DNA of 64,000 bases, taken from positions 1,178,001-1,242,000 of the forward strand of contig CP081940.1 of NCBI GenBank assembly GCA_019823025.1, read 5' to 3'. Positions within the stretch are counted from its first letter, which is position 1. Each line of letters begins with the position of its first letter. The position numbers were made by a program, and so were the translations under genes. This document shows positions 8,800-18,201 of this stretch, piece by piece. The DNA comes from Methylophilales bacterium. GTDB taxonomy: Bacteria; Pseudomonadota; Gammaproteobacteria; Burkholderiales; Methylophilaceae. The notes under the pieces are model-generated. The model saw only the letters and a program-made list of their open reading frames with translations, did no database searches and was not told the DNA's origin.

Positions 8800-10251
8800 T
8801 CACTTCATCTTACTAATTATTTTGGAACTGCTCTTTCCTTCTACGAGTGGTACGAGATAGAGTTTACCTTTCCATTTTTTTATTTCATTTGCACCCACTA
8901 CACTTTTAGGTGTGTAGTCATTACCTTTAATCAGCACATCAGGCTTAATTTCTTTGATAAGTTTTATGGGAGTAGATTCTTTAAAAATGATGACTGCATC
9001 AATTGATTCAAGGGCACATAGAACTCGAGCCCTATCGGCCTCACTTACAATGGGCCTATTTTTTCCTTTAATAGTTTTGATTGAGGAGTCTGAATTTAGA
9101 CCTAATATCAAATAGTCAACCTGAGATTTTGCCTTCTCAAGATAAGTGACATGACCAGAATGTAATATATCAAAGCAACCATTAGTGAAGCCTATCGTTT
9201 GTCCCTTTGCTCTTAAGTCAGAAATTTTTGGTAATAATTCTCGCAAAGAAAATATTTTATTTTTTTGGCCGTTAAAATTACTTTCTATCTCCTCCAATAA
9301 TTCCTCACCCTTGATAGGAACAGTACCTAATTTTGATATAACAATGCCTGCAGCCAAGTTAGCTAATTTAAAGCTATCTGACAAATCAAGTTTTGTTGAA
9401 ATACCACAAGCTAAAGCGGCTATCACAGTATCACCCGCTCCAGAGACATCATAAACTTGCTTTGATATTGAGGTTGGGTAAGTATTAATTTTGTTTGACG
9501 TAATATGACTTATCCCATCTTCGCCTTGTGTCATTACGATAGAGTTAATATTAAAATTTTTGCTTATTTTTCTTAAGGTCGTATTGAGTAAATCCTTATC
9601 AAAATTTGTAAGGCCAGCAAGCTCCATCGCCTCTTTTTTATTGGGAGTAATAAGCGTTGCCCCTGCATATTTGGCTACATCTTTTCCTTTAGGATCAATT
9701 AATACAGGTATTTTTTTTCTATTAGCTTGTTGAATAATTTTTTTTAAAAAAGGCGCTGAAAGAAAACCTTTGTTATAGTCAGAAATGACAATGCACGAGA
9801 GATCTGAACTTATATGCTGCATAACTTTTTTAATATTTGCTGCACTTGGCCCATGACTTTCTTGCTCCTCATCAACCCTCGCAATTTGATGATGACCGGC
9901 CATTATTCTTGTCTTTGTCGTCGTAGGACCACTTTCCTTAATGAGCCCCTTTATTGATAAACTATGTTCTTTAACGAGACTGGAGAGTATTTTTCCATTG
10001 CCGTCATTACCAATATTACCAACCAGTAAAGGCTTCATTCCTAAGCCTTGAAGGTTGAGCACTACATTTCCTGCACCACCAATGCGATTATGGTGCCTAT
10101 TCTTTTTTATAACAGGAACAGGCGCCTCTGGAGATATACGGTCTACATCTCCAAAAATATATTGATCTAACATCAAATCGCCGATAACAAGGCACAATTT
10201 TTTAGATCCGAGAAATTGATTTTTGACTATGTTAATAAGTTGGTCTGACAT
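8800..10251 (-). CDS. hldE: Bifunctional heptose 7-phosphate kinase / heptose 1-phosphate adenyltransferase
   Basis: Makes ADP-D-glycero-D-manno-heptose for the lipopolysaccharide inner core. The N-terminal PfkB/ribokinase domain (about 1-320) has DLMLDQYIFGDVDRISPEAP and the anion-hole motif VSGAGDT. The C-terminal nucleotidyltransferase domain (about 340-483) has FTNGCFDILHSGH. Length 483 aa matches the fused enzyme. hldD, the epimerase acting on its product, lies directly upstream with 2 nt between them. This implies a real LPS inner core in the outer membrane. Confidence 0.97.
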   Translation of the reverse strand: MSDQLINIVKNQFLGSKKLCLVIGDLMLDQYIFGDVDRISPEAPVPVIKKNRHHNRIGGAGNVVLNLQGLGMKPLLVGNIGNDGNGKILSSLVKEHSLSIKGLIKESGPTTTKTRIMAGHHQIARVDEEQESHGPSAANIKKVMQHISSDLSCIVISDYNKGFLSAPFLKKIIQQANRKKIPVLIDPKGKDVAKYAGATLITPNKKEAMELAGLTNFDKDLLNTTLRKISKNFNINSIVMTQGEDGISHITSNKINTYPTSISKQVYDVSGAGDTVIAALACGISTKLDLSDSFKLANLAAGIVISKLGTVPIKGEELLEEIESNFNGQKNKIFSLRELLPKISDLRAKGQTIGFTNGCFDILHSGHVTYLEKAKSQVDYLILGLNSDSSIKTIKGKNRPIVSEADRARVLCALESIDAVIIFKESTPIKLIKEIKPDVLIKGNDYTPKSVVGANEIKKWKGKLYLVPLVEGKSSSKIISKMK

Positions 10252-10253
10252 AG

Positions 10254-11237
10254 TTATGCATACCTATCTAATGTAAGGAGGTAATTCTCTAAATAATCCG
10301 TAACACCTTCTTGCAGATTCATAAAATTATCATTAAAGCCGATAGAATTTAATTTATTCATTGTTGCTTGAGTATAGTACTGATATTTTCCCTTTAAGTC
10401 ATTTGGCATCTCTATATATTTAATATCATCAGGTTGCCCTTTTATATTTATCAATACAGCTTCTGCTAGAGCTTTAAATGTCTCAGCATTTCCGGTACCG
10501 GCGTTATATAGGCCTGAGAAATTATTATTATTGAGGAAAAAAATTATAATCTTTACGGCATCTTTAACATAAATAAAGTCTCGAACTTGCATCCCGTCTG
10601 CATAGGACGGGTGCTCACTTTTAAATAGCTTAATCTGATTAGACTCTTTAAATTGATTAAAGGAATGAAAAACAACACTTGCCATTCTTCCTTTATGATA
10701 TTCGTTAGGCCCGTAAACATTAAAAAACTTTAGACCGCACCATTGCGGTGGGGTTGGTTGATTTTTTGATAATTCAAGCTGAACCCAGCGGTCAAAAAAA
10801 TGTTTTGAGTAGCCATATGCATTTAACGGACTCAGTTTATCGAGTTCTGATTCATTGTCATCATAACCAACAGAACCATCACCATAGGTTGCCGCCGAGC
10901 TTGCATAAATGAAAGGCACTTTATTTTCAGCACACCAATGCCAAAGAGCTTGGCTAAATCTTATGTTTGATTGAAGCAGCCGATTAAAGTTAGATTCTGT
11001 TGTCGCGCTTATAGCTCCCATATGAATTACTGCGGAAACATTTTTTTTATCATTTAAATATTTTTTTAAATCGTCTTTTGCAATATATGCAATGAACTTA
11101 CGCTTGTTGAAATTATTTTCTTGTTGTTCATTGATTAGGTCATCAACAATCACAAAGTCATCAAAATTCATCTGGGTATTTAAATGCCAAGCAATCATAC
11201 TTCCAATCATCCCACCCCCACCTGTGAGAATTATCAT
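10254..11237 (-). CDS. hldD: ADP-L-glycero-D-manno-heptose 6-epimerase
   Basis: NADP-dependent extended short-chain dehydrogenase that converts ADP-D-glycero- to ADP-L-glycero-D-manno-heptose. The Rossmann GGGGMIGS motif is near residue 6, the catalytic Ser lies in ASSAATYG and the YxxxK pair in AYGYSKHFF near residue 140. GNAETFKALAEAV is also family-typical. Length 327 aa is normal. Its start overlaps the stop of hemH by 4 nt (ATGA). The order is hrcA-hemH-hldD-hldE on one strand. Confidence 0.96.
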   Translation of the reverse strand: MIILTGGGGMIGSMIAWHLNTQMNFDDFVIVDDLINEQQENNFNKRKFIAYIAKDDLKKYLNDKKNVSAVIHMGAISATTESNFNRLLQSNIRFSQALWHWCAENKVPFIYASSAATYGDGSVGYDDNESELDKLSPLNAYGYSKHFFDRWVQLELSKNQPTPPQWCGLKFFNVYGPNEYHKGRMASVVFHSFNQFKESNQIKLFKSEHPSYADGMQVRDFIYVKDAVKIIIFFLNNNNFSGLYNAGTGNAETFKALAEAVLINIKGQPDDIKYIEMPNDLKGKYQYYTQATMNKLNSIGFNDNFMNLQEGVTDYLENYLLTLDRYA

Positions 11238-12343
11238 TTTGAAGCAGCCTTAACTTTGTCATACATTATCTTTGTTTTGTCCGAAGCGCTATTCTCTTTT
11301 TTCTGTGTCCATTTAGGATCTATCCATCCTGCTAGATGAGGTCTGATTATTTCCTCCATAGATTTAATCCACTCGTCATCTTTATTTAAAGCTGGGATAT
11401 AGTTAAAACTTATGCCACCACCTTCTAAAAATAAAGATTTTCCTTCCATATTAATTTCTTCGAGTGTTTCTAGGCAGTCACTTGAAAAGCCAGGGCAAAT
11501 GACATGGATACTGGCATCTTTTTTTTCTGCCTCTTGCGCTATTACGTCAGTAAAGTAAGGTTTAAGCCATTCAGCTTTACCAAATCTTGATTGGAAGCAG
11601 ACTTGATATTCATGATCTTTGAGTTTTAAAGCTTCGGCAAGCAGCCTTCCTGTTTTATGGCACTCACAGTGATATGGGTCCCCTTGTATTAGAGATTTTT
11701 TTGGAACCCCATGAAAACTCATGATTAATTTTTTTGGTTTTTTATTCTTTTTCCAGAAATTTAGTACGGATATTTTTAATGCATTAATATAAGCCGGATT
11801 ATCATGATAATGACGTATTGTTCGAATCTCAGGTACGTTACGCGTCCGTATTAAAATTTTCCATAGAGCGTCCATAGCAGATCCTGAAGAAGACGCTGCA
11901 TATTGGGGGTAGAGTGGAAATAACAAGATTTTTGTACAATTCTTTTTTCGTAATTCATCAAGTGCCGATTGCATAGAAGGATTGCCGTAAGACATACCAA
12001 GCGCAACTTCAAGAGGCTGAGAATATTTTTTTTTCAAAACAGTCTTGAGTAATTTTTCTTGTGAGCGAGCGTTTACAAGAAGAGGGGAGCCTTTAGAAGT
12101 CCATACTTGCGCGTATTTTTTTGCAGAAGCATTGGGTCGAAAAACTAAAATAATAAAATGTAAAATCCAACACCAAATGAATCTTGGAATCTCTACGACT
12201 CTTCTATCCATTAAAAATTGACCTAAATATTTCCTTAGTGATGGGGCATCGGCTGCATCAGGTGTGCCTAAGTTTGCGAGAATAATGCCAATTTTTGGTG
12301 GATCACCATGTTTATATGGTGGTTCAGGATTAAAGTAACTCAT
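11234..12343 (-). CDS. hemH: Ferrochelatase
   Basis: Inserts ferrous iron into protoporphyrin IX, the last step of protoheme synthesis, at the inner face of the cytoplasmic membrane. The catalytic histidine is H211 in MSFHGVPKKS. The acidic metal-binding residue is E292 in CPGFSSDCLETLEEI. A hydrophobic stretch near residues 56-70 may aid membrane association. At 369 aa it is a typical proteobacterial length. It starts 9 nt after hrcA and overlaps hldD by 4 nt. A hrcA-hemH pairing is common in betaproteobacteria. Confidence 0.96.
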   Translation of the reverse strand: MSYFNPEPPYKHGDPPKIGIILANLGTPDAADAPSLRKYLGQFLMDRRVVEIPRFIWCWILHFIILVFRPNASAKKYAQVWTSKGSPLLVNARSQEKLLKTVLKKKYSQPLEVALGMSYGNPSMQSALDELRKKNCTKILLFPLYPQYAASSSGSAMDALWKILIRTRNVPEIRTIRHYHDNPAYINALKISVLNFWKKNKKPKKLIMSFHGVPKKSLIQGDPYHCECHKTGRLLAEALKLKDHEYQVCFQSRFGKAEWLKPYFTDVIAQEAEKKDASIHVICPGFSSDCLETLEEINMEGKSLFLEGGGISFNYIPALNKDDEWIKSMEEIIRPHLAGWIDPKWTQKKENSASDKTKIMYDKVKAASK

Positions 12344-12352
12344 AGTATCTTT

Positions 12353-13363
12353 TTATTTAATTGATTTGCTTAGCATTTTAGCAGTGATATCTACAATTGG
12401 GATGACTCTTTCGTACGCCATCCTTGTTGGTCCTATTACACCAAGTATCCCTATGACCTCCCCATCCGATTGGTATGGCGCTGTGACGATACTACATTCG
12501 TCAAGAGCTTGGTATCCAGATTCTTCACCAATAAATATTTGCATACCAGATGATTGGTGACTTTTTTCGAGTAGTTGAAGTAGGGCTGTTTTTTTCTCAA
12601 AAAGCTCAATAATTTTTTTTATACTTTTTACATTTTGTGACAAATCGACTGTATCTAATAACTTCCCTTGTCCAGTCAGAATTAAATTTTCGTCAAGTTT
12701 AGGACTAATCGAAAGATCTACCGCTGCACTCATAAGATTTGTCATATTTTTTTTCATTGTCGAAAGCTCGTCGATAATCTTTTCTTTTATTTTGCTTATA
12801 TCCAAATCCCTATAATGCTCATTAAAGAAATTAGAAGCCTCAATTAAGGTACTTTGATCATATTCCTCTTGAGTATCAAGCACACGATTTTGAACGCTTC
12901 CATCACTCGTCACAATAATAACGAGGATTCTTTTTTTTGATAAGTTTAAGAATTCTATATGCTTAAAGCTAATTTTTTTAGCCTTAGGTAGCATTACAAC
13001 ACCAGCAAAGTTAGTCATACTAGATAATGTGTCAGCCGTGATATTAACTAAATCTTTTGAGTTGGAGGTTTGTAAAGAGCTCTGCAATATATCTAAATCT
13101 GCTTTATTAGGCGACTTCATCGTAACCAAGCTATCGACAAAAAAACGATACCCTTTATGCGTTGGTATTCTACCTGCAGAGGTATGTGGGCTTGAGATGA
13201 AGCCTGCATCTTCTAGATCCTTCATAATATTTCTGATTGATGCAGAACTTAGATCTAGGCCTGAAGAAGCGGTTAAGGTTTTTGAACCGACTGGTTGACC
13301 ATCAGCAATGTGATGATTTATTAATGTTTTTAGGAGATGCTGAGTTCTTGTATCAATTTCCAT
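12353..13363 (-). CDS. hrcA: Heat-inducible transcription repressor HrcA
   Basis: Repressor that binds CIRCE operators and controls groE and sometimes dnaK operons. The N-terminal winged helix is visible as TRTQHLLKTLINHHIADGQPVGSKTL, quoted here only as residues 5-30, followed by SSASIRNIMKDLE. A GAF-like central domain and the C-terminal ILGVIGPTRMAYERVIP motif complete it. Length 336 aa is normal. It is separated from grpE by about 7 kb. No CIRCE element was seen upstream of hrcA, grpE or dnaK, so its target is probably groESL elsewhere. Confidence 0.96.
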   Translation of the reverse strand: MEIDTRTQHLLKTLINHHIADGQPVGSKTLTASSGLDLSSASIRNIMKDLEDAGFISSPHTSAGRIPTHKGYRFFVDSLVTMKSPNKADLDILQSSLQTSNSKDLVNITADTLSSMTNFAGVVMLPKAKKISFKHIEFLNLSKKRILVIIVTSDGSVQNRVLDTQEEYDQSTLIEASNFFNEHYRDLDISKIKEKIIDELSTMKKNMTNLMSAAVDLSISPKLDENLILTGQGKLLDTVDLSQNVKSIKKIIELFEKKTALLQLLEKSHQSSGMQIFIGEESGYQALDECSIVTAPYQSDGEVIGILGVIGPTRMAYERVIPIVDITAKMLSKSIK

Positions 13364-13467
13364 TTTATTTAAGATTAATTAATTAAATTTTGTTATTGCT
13401 TTAAAATAATCATATGATTTATTTTACTGACTCATTTAATATATAGCTAGAACTTAAAGAGATTGAG

Positions 13468-14331
13468 ATGAAATTTAAAAAAATAGCCATCATAGGTAAA
13501 TATCCAGCCGTCATAGAATCAAGCGAGATGAATTCACAACTTATTGATTTAATTGAATATTTATCAAAAAAAGATTATGAATTAATTATTGAAGAAAAGA
13601 CACAAAAAAAAATAAAAATTACGGGTTTTCAATCAACACCCTTGCAGAGCATTGGAGCTGAGGCTGACATAGCAATTATTATTGGTGGTGATGGCACAAT
13701 GCTAGGCGTAGCAAGAAGTCTATTAGATGAGGGTATACCAATGATTGGGGTGAATAGTGGTCGTTTTGGTTTTTTAGCAGACCTCAATACAAAAAATATG
13801 TTTGCCAGTATAGATCAAGTCTTAAATGCTAATTATGACGAAGATAAACGCTTATTAATTGAATCGAAAGTATATCGTGACAAGAAGGTGATTTATGAAT
13901 CATTTGCATTAAACGATGTTGTTATAAAAAGTGGTGTTAGATTGATTGAGCTAGAAGTATCCATTAATGATAAATTTGTGCATACCCAAAGATCTGATGG
14001 CATTATTGTCTCCACACCCACTGGCACAACAGCGTATGCTTTATCTGCAGGAGGACCAATTTTACATCCACAACTAGAAGCACTCTCGATTGTTCCGATT
14101 AACCCACATACTTTAAGTAATCGCCCGATTGCTATTGATGCAACAAGTGAAATAGATATTAAAATTGTGCAAATGGAGGAAGCTTCATTGAGTATCGATG
14201 GACAAATTAAATTTCCCCTTGATAAAAGAGATGAGATTCAGATTACAAAAGCTAAAAAAACTATCTCAATATTGCACCCAAAAGATTATTGTTACTTTGA
14301 AATGTTAAGAAATAAACTTCATTGGGGTTAG
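13468..14331 (+). CDS. nadK: NAD kinase
   Basis: Phosphorylates NAD+ to NADP+. The GGDGT motif is at residues 73-77 and the second diagnostic motif TPTGTTAY at 183-190. The length of 287 aa is as usual. A purine-rich AAGAGATTGAG ribosome site precedes the ATG. It is divergent from hrcA and lies 7 nt before recN, the standard hrcA-nadK-recN arrangement in betaproteobacteria. Confidence 0.97.
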   Translation: MKFKKIAIIGKYPAVIESSEMNSQLIDLIEYLSKKDYELIIEEKTQKKIKITGFQSTPLQSIGAEADIAIIIGGDGTMLGVARSLLDEGIPMIGVNSGRFGFLADLNTKNMFASIDQVLNANYDEDKRLLIESKVYRDKKVIYESFALNDVVIKSGVRLIELEVSINDKFVHTQRSDGIIVSTPTGTTAYALSAGGPILHPQLEALSIVPINPHTLSNRPIAIDATSEIDIKIVQMEEASLSIDGQIKFPLDKRDEIQITKAKKTISILHPKDYCYFEMLRNKLHWG

Positions 14332-14338
14332 GCAGGCT

Positions 14339-15994
14339 ATGCTTGAAAATTTACTGATAAAAAATTATGTCATTGTTGAGGAGCTTGACCTAAATTTTTT
14401 GTTGGGATTTTCGTCACTCACAGGAGAAACCGGTGCAGGCAAATCTATCCTCATTGATGCTTTATCACTAGCCCTTGGCGCCAGAAGTGAAAGTGGTGTT
14501 GTAAAAAAGGGGAATGAGAAGGCGGATATCACTGCAACATTTAATCTTAAAGGAAATGATGCAGCGCAAGCCTGGTTATCACTAAACGAATTTGAAGAAT
14601 CAGACAATCAATTACTATTAAGAAGGGTCATCAACAAAGACGGTAAGTCAAAAGCATTTATTAATGGCATTCCTTCAACCATCAGTCAGCTGAAAGCTAT
14701 CGGTGAAAGTTTGGTTGATATTTATAGTCAAAATACACACCATTCTTTATTGAAAAAAACAGCTCAAAGAGAGATATTGGACAGCTTTTTAGATTCAAAA
14801 GAAGAGATTCAACAATTAAAAAAACTTTACAGTGAATGGCAAAGATTATCTGTGGAACAGGATAAATTCTTGAAGAATAAAGAAAGTTTCTTAAATGAAC
14901 TCAATGAAACTGAAGAAAAATATAATGAGTTTTCAGGATTAAATTTTTCTTATGAAGAATGGAATCAACTTCAAATTGACCAAAAATTTTTAGCAAATGG
15001 TAAGGAGTTAATTGGAGGCGTTAATAAATGTATCTCAATAATTGATGAGGGCGATATTTCATTAAATTCACTTTCAAGAGAGGCGCAAGTAGAGTTAAAA
15101 AATCTTCATACACTTGATACAAGACTTGAAAATGCCAACAATATTATGAGCTCAATTCAGGCAGAATCGTTAGAGCTCGCTCGTGAATTATCAAATTACT
15201 TACAAAATGTTGATATTGATGAAAATTTACAGCAAAGGGTTGAAGAAAAAATTCAGTCTATATTTAATTTTTGTAGAAAATATAATGTTAAGCCTGAAAA
15301 TTTGGAATCAGAGAGTGAAACGTGGCTTCAAAGATTAGAGGAGTTAAAAGGTATGTTGGGTGAGAAGGATATATCCGCCATAGTTAAGGAAGCGAAAGTG
15401 TCATATGATAATGTTGCTATAAATGTCACTAATCAAAGAAAAACCGCTGCCACATCTTTAAGTAATCTCATCACAGAGAAGCTGAATCAACTATCTTTCA
15501 ATGATGCGACTTTTAGGGTTGATCTAATACCATCTGAACCTACAATCCATGGTAATGAAAGCATACAATTTTTAGTTTCAACTTTTAAAGGAGGCGATCT
15601 CCAACCAATTCAAAAAGTTTTATCAGGTGGTGAGCTATCAAGAATAAGTTTAGCAATTAGGGTCGCATCAATCGCGAATATAGATGTTCCAACTATGATA
15701 TTTGATGAAGTGGATGTAGGTATTGGGGGAGGTGTTGCAGAAGTAGTTGGTAATTTATTAAAAGATTTAGGAGATAAAACAAATACGCAGGCACTTGTAA
15801 TAACTCACCTTCCTCAGGTCGCTGCAAAGGCAAATAATCATTATAAAGTTAGTAAAAATCAAGCAGGTGATTCTATAACAAGCAAAATACACCTTTTAAA
15901 TGAATCTGAGCGTATTGATGAAATAGCGAGAATGTTGGGGGGTATTAAGGTGACTGATAAGGCAATTGATCATGCCAAGGAAATATTAAGTTAA
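14339..15994 (+). CDS. recN: DNA repair protein RecN
   Basis: SMC-like ATPase that holds DNA ends together during double-strand break repair. Walker A GETGAGKS is at residues 29-36. Long coiled coils occupy about residues 150-390. The ABC signature LSGGELSRISLA and Walker B TMIFDEVDVGIGG follow in the C-terminal third. Length 551 aa is normal. The stop codon lies 1 nt from the convergent end of fur, with no terminator in between. Confidence 0.96.
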   Translation: MLENLLIKNYVIVEELDLNFLLGFSSLTGETGAGKSILIDALSLALGARSESGVVKKGNEKADITATFNLKGNDAAQAWLSLNEFEESDNQLLLRRVINKDGKSKAFINGIPSTISQLKAIGESLVDIYSQNTHHSLLKKTAQREILDSFLDSKEEIQQLKKLYSEWQRLSVEQDKFLKNKESFLNELNETEEKYNEFSGLNFSYEEWNQLQIDQKFLANGKELIGGVNKCISIIDEGDISLNSLSREAQVELKNLHTLDTRLENANNIMSSIQAESLELARELSNYLQNVDIDENLQQRVEEKIQSIFNFCRKYNVKPENLESESETWLQRLEELKGMLGEKDISAIVKEAKVSYDNVAINVTNQRKTAATSLSNLITEKLNQLSFNDATFRVDLIPSEPTIHGNESIQFLVSTFKGGDLQPIQKVLSGGELSRISLAIRVASIANIDVPTMIFDEVDVGIGGGVAEVVGNLLKDLGDKTNTQALVITHLPQVAAKANNHYKVSKNQAGDSITSKIHLLNESERIDEIARMLGGIKVTDKAIDHAKEILS

Positions 15995-15995
15995 A

Positions 15996-16421
15996 TTACT
16001 TTTTGTACTCACAAGGTTTTTTTGTGCAATCACCGTAGATGTAAAGAGAGTGTTCAATAATCTTAAATCCATGCTCATTTGCTACTTGTGTTTGTAACTT
16101 TTCAATATCCTCATTCACAAACTCTGTAACATGACCACATTGGAGGCATACGATATGATCGTGATGACTCTTTTCATTTAGCTCAAAAACAGCTTTACCA
16201 CTTTCAAAGTGATGTCGAATTAATAACCCTGCTTGCTCAAATTGGGTCAAAACACGATAAATTGTTGCAAGCCCAACCTCTTCACCGCCACCTATCATTT
16301 CTTTGTAAATGTCCTCAGCTGATAAATGTTTTTCTTTACTATTCTCAAAAATGCTTAAGACTTTTAATCTTGGAAGCGTTACTTTTAATCCAGTTTTTTT
16401 TAAGCCGTCATGCTCATCCAT
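15996..16421 (-). CDS. fur: Ferric uptake regulator Fur
   Basis: Fe(II)-responsive repressor of iron uptake genes. The DNA-binding winged helix includes LATIYRVLTQFEQAGL (residues 51-66). The metal-binding cluster HHDH is at 86-89. Cysteine pairs C92/C95 and C132/C137 can hold a structural zinc. Length 141 aa is normal. It is divergent from bamE and convergent with recN. I saw no clear Fur box in its 44-nt upstream gap. Confidence 0.96.
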   Translation of the reverse strand: MDEHDGLKKTGLKVTLPRLKVLSIFENSKEKHLSAEDIYKEMIGGGEEVGLATIYRVLTQFEQAGLLIRHHFESGKAVFELNEKSHHDHIVCLQCGHVTEFVNEDIEKLQTQVANEHGFKIIEHSLYIYGDCTKKPCEYKK

Positions 16422-16504
16422 CGCTCATACTCCAAATGTAATTTAAAACATAACCATCATTCAAAATGTTATATTATCAACCTTTGAAAATAAAGTCTTA
16501 TAAA

Positions 16505-17272
16505 ATGCGTTTAATTTGTATTATCTTCATTTTTTTGATGGTGCCGGCGTGTTCTTGGTTGGATTCTAATCCATCTGATGAAGACAATATTCCAGTCGGG
16601 CAAGAGGATGACGACACTGATATATCTGTCATCCCGTTAATAAATATCATAACCAAATACCTTCCTGAAACATATCGACAAGATATTTCTCAAGGTAATG
16701 AAATAACTCCTGAGATGTTATTAGAGATAAAGCCAGATATGAATAAATCACAGGTAAGGTTTGTTTTAGGTACCCCTTTAATTCAAGACTCATTTCATAA
16801 GAATCGTTGGGATTATATTTACGTAGTCAGACAGAAGGGTAAATTCATTGAATCTAGACACCTCATCTTAACTTTTAAAAAGGATAAACTTGTTAACCTA
16901 ACGGGCGATCTTATTGATCGAAATAAAGATGTTAAGAATATGGAATTTCAAAATGTAAAAGAGTGGGATGAGGAATCATTAGCAGAAGAACAAAAAAAAT
17001 TCGGTGATATTGAGGATAAAAAAGAAACACTTGAAAAAAGTAATGGTTCTATTGATAATGAACAAATACAATCAGTTGAAGAGCCTGCTAAAGGGAAAGC
17101 AGTTGAAGAATCAGGGAGTGTTTCTCAAAGTGCGAATGAACCAGTTAAAAAAAATGCAGTTGAAGAATCAGGGAGTGTTTCTCAAAGTGTTAAGAAAGAT
17201 TTAAATACTTCTTTACCTGATAAGGAAGATCCGGGGTATTTTGAACTTCTTTTGGAAAATATTGGGTTTTAA
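16505..17272 (+). CDS. bamE: Outer membrane assembly lipoprotein BamE with long acidic C-terminal extension
   Basis: Accessory lipoprotein of the BAM complex that inserts beta-barrel proteins. The start at 16505 is preferred over an upstream in-frame ATG at 16466, because it gives a clean lipoprotein signal: basic MRL, a hydrophobic core, then a lipobox ending MVPAC with C16 as the lipidated residue. A SmpA/OmlA domain follows, with LLEIKPDMNKSQVRFVLGTP and NRWDYIYVV. About 100 further residues are Glu/Lys/Ser-rich and contain a 19-residue tandem unit including AVEESGSVSQS twice. The end is PGYFELLLENIGF. Typical BamE is 110-170 aa, so 255 aa is long. Confidence 0.88.
   Translation: MRLICIIFIFLMVPACSWLDSNPSDEDNIPVGQEDDDTDISVIPLINIITKYLPETYRQDISQGNEITPEMLLEIKPDMNKSQVRFVLGTPLIQDSFHKNRWDYIYVVRQKGKFIESRHLILTFKKDKLVNLTGDLIDRNKDVKNMEFQNVKEWDEESLAEEQKKFGDIEDKKETLEKSNGSIDNEQIQSVEEPAKGKAVEESGSVSQSANEPVKKNAVEESGSVSQSVKKDLNTSLPDKEDPGYFELLLENIGF
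17099..17189 (+). repeat. Tandem direct repeat inside bamE (57-bp period)
   Basis: A 34-nt sequence at 17099-17132 recurs exactly at 17156-17189, a 57-nt offset (19 codons), so the reading frame is kept. It encodes AVEESGSVSQS twice in the acidic tail. This looks like a recent in-frame duplication. Confidence 0.9.
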
Positions 17273-17277
17273 AAAAA

Positions 17278-18087
17278 ATGAAAAAAATTAATATAATTGT
17301 TGTAGGTGCCTCAGGAAAAATGGGTCAGGCTATTATTAAAGAGACTCTTGATGATTCTGAATTAAATCTTGCGAAGGCAATAGATATAAAAACCTCACCA
17401 AGAATTGGTAAGGATGCTGGAGAGTTGTTTGGGTTTGAAAGTAATATTAAAATAAGTTCTGACTTGCTTATGGATAAGGTGCAGGCTGATATTTTAATAG
17501 ACTTTACCAGACCAGAAGCGAGTATGAATTATTTAGATTTTTGTGAAAAAAATAATTTAGGTTATGTTCTGGGAACTACAGGGTTTTCAGATAACGAAAA
17601 AAAATTAATAACGCAAGCAGCTAAAAAAATACCAATATGCTTTGCACCAAATATGAGTATTGGCGTTAATGTGCTGATTTCACTTGTAGAGAAAGCTACC
17701 CAATCCCTTCATGATGATTTTGATATTGAAATTATGGAATCACATCATAAGTATAAGGTGGATTCACCTTCTGGGACTGCTATTAGGCTAGGTGAGGAAG
17801 TAGCAAAGGCATCAAATAGAAGTCTCAATGAAAATGCTGTTTTTAGTCGCGAAGGCATTCAAAAAGAACGTCAAAAGAAAGAGATAGGATTCTCAGTTGT
17901 ACGAGGAGGAGATATTGTTGGAGATCATACAGTTTTGTATGCAGGCGATGGGGAGAGGATTGAATTGACCCACAAAGCGAGTAGCAGAACAACATTCTCC
18001 AAGGGAGCTACAAAAGCGGCAAAATATATAAACAATCAAACTAATGGATTATTTGATATGTTTGATGTTTTAAATTTAAAAAAATAA
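17278..18087 (+). CDS. dapB: 4-hydroxy-tetrahydrodipicolinate reductase
   Basis: NAD(P)H-dependent reduction in the lysine / diaminopimelate pathway, feeding peptidoglycan synthesis. The Rossmann motif GASGKMGQ is at residues 10-17. The catalytic SHHKYKVDSPSGT has the H156-H157 pair and K160. GTTGF is near 99-103. Length 269 aa is normal. It starts 5 nt after bamE. The bamE-dapB-carA order is standard in betaproteobacteria. Confidence 0.97.
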   Translation: MKKINIIVVGASGKMGQAIIKETLDDSELNLAKAIDIKTSPRIGKDAGELFGFESNIKISSDLLMDKVQADILIDFTRPEASMNYLDFCEKNNLGYVLGTTGFSDNEKKLITQAAKKIPICFAPNMSIGVNVLISLVEKATQSLHDDFDIEIMESHHKYKVDSPSGTAIRLGEEVAKASNRSLNENAVFSREGIQKERQKKEIGFSVVRGGDIVGDHTVLYAGDGERIELTHKASSRTTFSKGATKAAKYINNQTNGLFDMFDVLNLKK

Positions 18088-18116
18088 GAAATTTAAGTTT
18101 TTTAAATAAGAATTAA

Positions 18117-18145
18117 TTGATGAAAGTCACAGTTTAAATTATACT
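18117..18145 (+). promoter_or_regulatory. Candidate sigma-70 promoter for carAB
   Basis: TTGATG (18117-18122) and TATACT (18140-18145) are separated by 17 nt in the 129-nt gap between dapB and carA. The predicted start at about 18152 would give a leader of about 65 nt before the carA TTG. Confidence 0.5.
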
Positions 18146-18162
18146 ACTCTAGATCGGCAGCA

Positions 18163-18201
18163 ATGAAGTTTGGCCGCTCAATTTTTTCAAAAATATTATA
18201 A
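18163..18201 (+). CDS. Possible 12-residue leader peptide upstream of carA
   Basis: An ATG at 18163 opens MKFGRSIFSKIL, ending with TAA 18199-18201, just before the carA ribosome site GGGAG (18207-18211). It lies wholly between the candidate promoter and carA. A CGGC/GCCG stem (18155-18158 with 18173-18176) and a T6 run (18182-18187) overlap it. The ribosome site for the peptide is weak. It could be a coupling or attenuation leader for carbamoyl-phosphate synthase, or a chance ORF. Confidence 0.3.
   Translation: MKFGRSIFSKIL

Noticed and set aside
17004..17204. 66-codon alternative frame over the bamE tail
   Set aside because: Out-of-frame reading of the repeat region; bamE frame is continuous with a conserved end.
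18092..18108. ATTTAA/TTAAAT hairpin after dapB as a terminator
   Set aside because: Six A-T pairs without GC would be too weak.
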